NCBI RefSeq assembly: GCF_965208555.1
Contig: NZ_OZ242342.1
Location: 3,348,001-3,412,000, forward strand
Reading direction: 5' to 3'
Source of the DNA: Poriferisodalis sp965208555
GTDB taxonomy: Bacteria > Actinomycetota > Acidimicrobiia > Acidimicrobiales > Poriferisodalaceae
Length of the DNA: 64,000 nucleotides
Shown: positions 61,736 to 64,000 of the stretch, piece by piece
How positions within the stretch are numbered: position 1 is the stretch's first letter
Layout: each line of letters opens with the position of its first letter
Program-made: the position numbers and the translations under genes
Notes under the pieces: generated by a model
The model's database searches: none
Told to the model about the DNA's origin: nothing
Seen by the model: the letters and a program-made list of their open reading frames with translations, nothing else

Positions 61736-62527
61736 TTGAGCAACGAGCAGAACCCACCCGCTGACGCTGGCGCGCCAGGGGGCGTGTGGAGCACGATCAG
61801 CCCGCGCTTCGGCGTTCACCCGGACTGGCGCACCGCTGCGAGCCGAAAGCGCTGGCCTGGGGGTCTCGCGCTGTTGTTCGTCCTTGGCCTCGGCGGCTCG
61901 CTGGTGCTGCTCGCGGCGTCGCTGCTTGCGGCGAGAACCGGCTACGACAACACCCCCATCGTCGAGTTGCTCGATCGGCCCGTCGTCGAACAACTGGTGC
62001 TCGTTGTGCTGTTCGCCCCGCTGATCGAGGAGCTCGTGTTCCGGCTTGCGCTGGCCGCCCGCCTGCGCCTCGGCGTGCTCGCAGCCGCTGCGGCATTCGG
62101 ACTCGTGAACTTCGCCGGCGGCGACGGTCCCGTCATGGTCGTCGCAGCTGTCTTCGCTCTCATCGTGCTGCTGTCGGGCGCCCTGTGGATCCAATCGCTC
62201 GTCGCCGGGGTGACACGGCCCGAAGCCGGCGGCGAGCCCGGCGCGGGGCCTCCGGCATGGCGCGACAGCGTTGCGCGCTGGTGGGAGGCTCACCCGCGCT
62301 GGCCGGTGTGGTGCTCGATCGCCGCGTTCGGCACCGTGCACCTCGCCAACTACGACGTCGCCTGGTCCGTCGCTGCGGTCGTCGTGGCGCCCCTGGTGGT
62401 CAGCCCGCAGATCTGGTTGGGTCTCATGTTCACCATCGCACGGGTGCGGTACGGATGGTGGGCGGGTCTGGTGCTGCACGCGTTCCACAACCTCGCGGTC
62501 TGGAGCGTGACCACCGCTGCCGGCTGA
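61736..62527 (+). CDS. CPBP family intramembrane metalloprotease
   Basis: The 263-residue membrane protein has the CPBP/Abi motifs EELVFRLAL (EExxxR), FGTVHLANYD and HAFHNLAVW, with eight or so hydrophobic helices and a soluble PPAWRDSVARWW loop in the middle. Members are glutamic-type membrane proteases of the CAAX-like family; some process prenylated or signal peptides, and others are immunity proteins. The start is TTG 61736, 11 bases after the HTH gene. Function is not known. It is followed by cysS 69 bases later. Confidence 0.85.
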   Translation: MSNEQNPPADAGAPGGVWSTISPRFGVHPDWRTAASRKRWPGGLALLFVLGLGGSLVLLAASLLAARTGYDNTPIVELLDRPVVEQLVLVVLFAPLIEELVFRLALAARLRLGVLAAAAAFGLVNFAGGDGPVMVVAAVFALIVLLSGALWIQSLVAGVTRPEAGGEPGAGPPAWRDSVARWWEAHPRWPVWCSIAAFGTVHLANYDVAWSVAAVVVAPLVVSPQIWLGLMFTIARVRYGWWAGLVLHAFHNLAVWSVTTAAG

Positions 62528-62596
62528 ACGAGTAATTCCCGGGTTCGCCGCGGGACCCATCGGTACCCTTGCAGCCCGAGCGGGATTCCGGCATCA

Positions 62597-64000
62597 GTGA
62601 GCTTGCAGATCTTCGACACGATGACACGGCGCAAGACCGCCTTCGTCCCGCGAACGCCGGGCGCGATCTCGATGTATGTCTGCGGGCCGACGGTGTACGA
62701 CGTGCCGCATCTCGGCCATGGCCGCACCGCCCTGACCTATGACGTGATCCGGCGGTACTTGGAGTGGGCAGGGTTTGACGTCACGGTCGCATCGAATGTC
62801 ACCGACATCGACGACAGGATCGTGGAACGTGCCCAGCGGGAACAGCGCGCCGAGGCCGATGTCGCTGCCGAGTTCACCGTCGCCTATGACGAGCAGATGG
62901 ATCGGCTCGGCGTGTTGCGACCTCATTCACGGCCCCATGCCACGCACTTCATCTCCCAGATGGTCGACGTGATCGCTGAGTTGCTGTCGATCGGCGCTGC
63001 TTACGAGGTGGCGGGCAAGGGCGTCTACTTCGCTGTGGGGTCAGCCCCCGGTTACGGCACGTTGGCGGGCCGGACCTTGGAACAGCTCAACGCGGATGCC
63101 GGTGCCCGCATCGATGTCGACCCTGACAAACGCTCACCGCTGGACTTTGCACTCTGGAAGGCCGCTCGGCCGGGAGAGCCGCGCTGGGATACACCGTGGG
63201 GGGAGGGCCGGCCCGGCTGGCACACCGAGTGCGTGGCGATGTCGCTCAGCGCGCTCGGCCCAGGTTTCGACATCCACGGCGGCGGGGACGACTTGATCTT
63301 CCCCCATCACCAGAACGAGTGGGCCCAGGTGACCGCCACGGGCGAAGCGTTTGCCCGCTACTGGGTCCACAGCGCCATGGTGAACGTGGGCAGCCAGAAG
63401 ATGGCCAAGTCGCTGGGCAACTACACCCGGCTCGCTGACGCGATCGACGCGGCGGGCGCCCGCGCCGTGCGCCTGCTGGTGCTGCAGACCCACTACCGGC
63501 GAGCGATGGAGATGGGACCCGACGCGCTCGACGCGGCACGCAGCGCGATCGGTCGGCTCGATGCGTTCGCTCGCCGGGTCGCTCACGCAGACATAGCGCC
63601 CGATGCCCACGCTGGAGTGCGGCGGCCGGACATCGAGCGCGGGACCGTCCCGGAGGTGGATACCGATGCCGTGGCGGCATTCGCTGCTGCAATGGACGAC
63701 GATTTCTCCACACCGACTGCACTCGACGTCATCTTCCGGCTCGTGCGCAGTGCGAACGCTTCGCTCGACGGCGCAGCTCCGGGCGAGGCTGCACGCTCTG
63801 GCCGCACCGCCTTGCACCTGCTCAACGTGCTCGGGCTCTCCTGCGGCGACGAAGGCGACGACCATCTGGCCGACGATGGGCTCTCTGACGCCGAGGTGGA
63901 TGCGCTGCTGGCACAGCGGGCAGCAGCGCGATCGGCTCGGGACTTCGGCACTGCAGACCGCATTCGAGACGAACTGGCGACTGCGGGCATTGTTGTCTCC
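62597..64000 (+). CDS. cysS: cysteine-tRNA ligase (3' truncated by window)
   Basis: The first 468 codons of the enzyme are present and the gene runs off the end. The class I signature is HLGHG (residues 38-42) after MYVCGPTVYDVP, with Cys29 as a zinc ligand, and HTECVAMS as another. KMAKS (residues 268-272) in place of KMSKS precedes LGNYTRLADAI. The C-terminal AARSARDFGTADRIRDELATAG is the usual end, so few residues are missing. It charges tRNA-Cys. GTG 62597 is the chosen start. A mycothiol ligase (MshC) is excluded by the CysS-type C-terminal end. Confidence 0.94.
   Translation, partial: MSLQIFDTMTRRKTAFVPRTPGAISMYVCGPTVYDVPHLGHGRTALTYDVIRRYLEWAGFDVTVASNVTDIDDRIVERAQREQRAEADVAAEFTVAYDEQMDRLGVLRPHSRPHATHFISQMVDVIAELLSIGAAYEVAGKGVYFAVGSAPGYGTLAGRTLEQLNADAGARIDVDPDKRSPLDFALWKAARPGEPRWDTPWGEGRPGWHTECVAMSLSALGPGFDIHGGGDDLIFPHHQNEWAQVTATGEAFARYWVHSAMVNVGSQKMAKSLGNYTRLADAIDAAGARAVRLLVLQTHYRRAMEMGPDALDAARSAIGRLDAFARRVAHADIAPDAHAGVRRPDIERGTVPEVDTDAVAAFAAAMDDDFSTPTALDVIFRLVRSANASLDGAAPGEAARSGRTALHLLNVLGLSCGDEGDDHLADDGLSDAEVDALLAQRAAARSARDFGTADRIRDELATAGIVVS

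Overview
This is a high-GC stretch of an actinobacterial chromosome. The order comEA–comEC–holA–rpsT–lepA–hrcA–dnaJ–hemW, a Tad pilus operon, an Rv2466c-type (mycothiol-linked) thioredoxin-fold protein, a BldD-type regulator, many family III CoA-transferases, LLM flavin enzymes and apparently leaderless genes all point to Actinobacteria. The catabolic content suggests an Acidimicrobiia-like lineage, but that placement is inference. No phage, transposase or CRISPR array was seen. Genes are packed tightly: the largest gaps are about 215 bases (29637-29852 and 61175-61391) and about 200 bases (38204-38401), and no gene-free stretch exceeds 300 bases.

Region 1 (1-28 kb) is catabolic. It begins with the 3' part of a molybdopterin oxidoreductase. 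It then holds a benzoyl-CoA epoxidation (box) cluster: boxB, boxC and an alpha/beta hydrolase on the minus strand, with a benzoate-CoA ligase divergent to them. Next come an esterase, an enoyl-CoA hydratase, a methyltransferase, an acyl-CoA ligase with an epoxide hydrolase, two very large tandem CoA-transferases, a polysaccharide deacetylase, a HisC-like aminotransferase, an aromatic amino acid decarboxylase, an APH-type kinase, uracil-DNA glycosylase and a second molybdopterin oxidoreductase.

Region 2 (28-46 kb) holds a GDT1-type Mn exporter, an SDR, a Uma2-family gene bracketed by two 3' remnants of a dehydrogenase gene, and a Kef-type antiporter. It also holds a compact five-gene operon (38203 down to 32321): Rieske oxygenase, NicX-like ring-cleavage enzyme, and the FAD, 2Fe-2S and molybdenum subunits of a xanthine-dehydrogenase-type hydroxylase. 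Together these look like a route for an N-heteroaromatic compound and are the most interesting system in the window. They are followed by a PP2C phosphatase, a Baeyer-Villiger monooxygenase, an acyl-CoA dehydrogenase with a SnoaL-like protein, tRNA-Ala(GGC), a PNPOx-like protein, an LLM oxidoreductase, a second APH-type kinase and an MFS transporter.

Region 3 (46-64 kb) is core. It has DNA uptake genes comEA/comEC (ComEC ends in a degenerate metallo-beta-lactamase-like tail), holA, rpsT, lepA, a 29-bp inverted repeat, hrcA-dnaJ, a short BldD-like HTH and hemW. An eight-gene minus-strand Tad pilus operon follows (cpaB, tadA, tadB, tadC and four small pilin-like proteins), transcribed from an AT-rich spacer. 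The window ends with an excisionase-type HTH, a CPBP protease and the 5' part of cysS, cut by the window edge.

Seven genes start 6-7 bases downstream of a TANNNT box without a Shine-Dalgarno sequence, so leaderless transcription appears common here.
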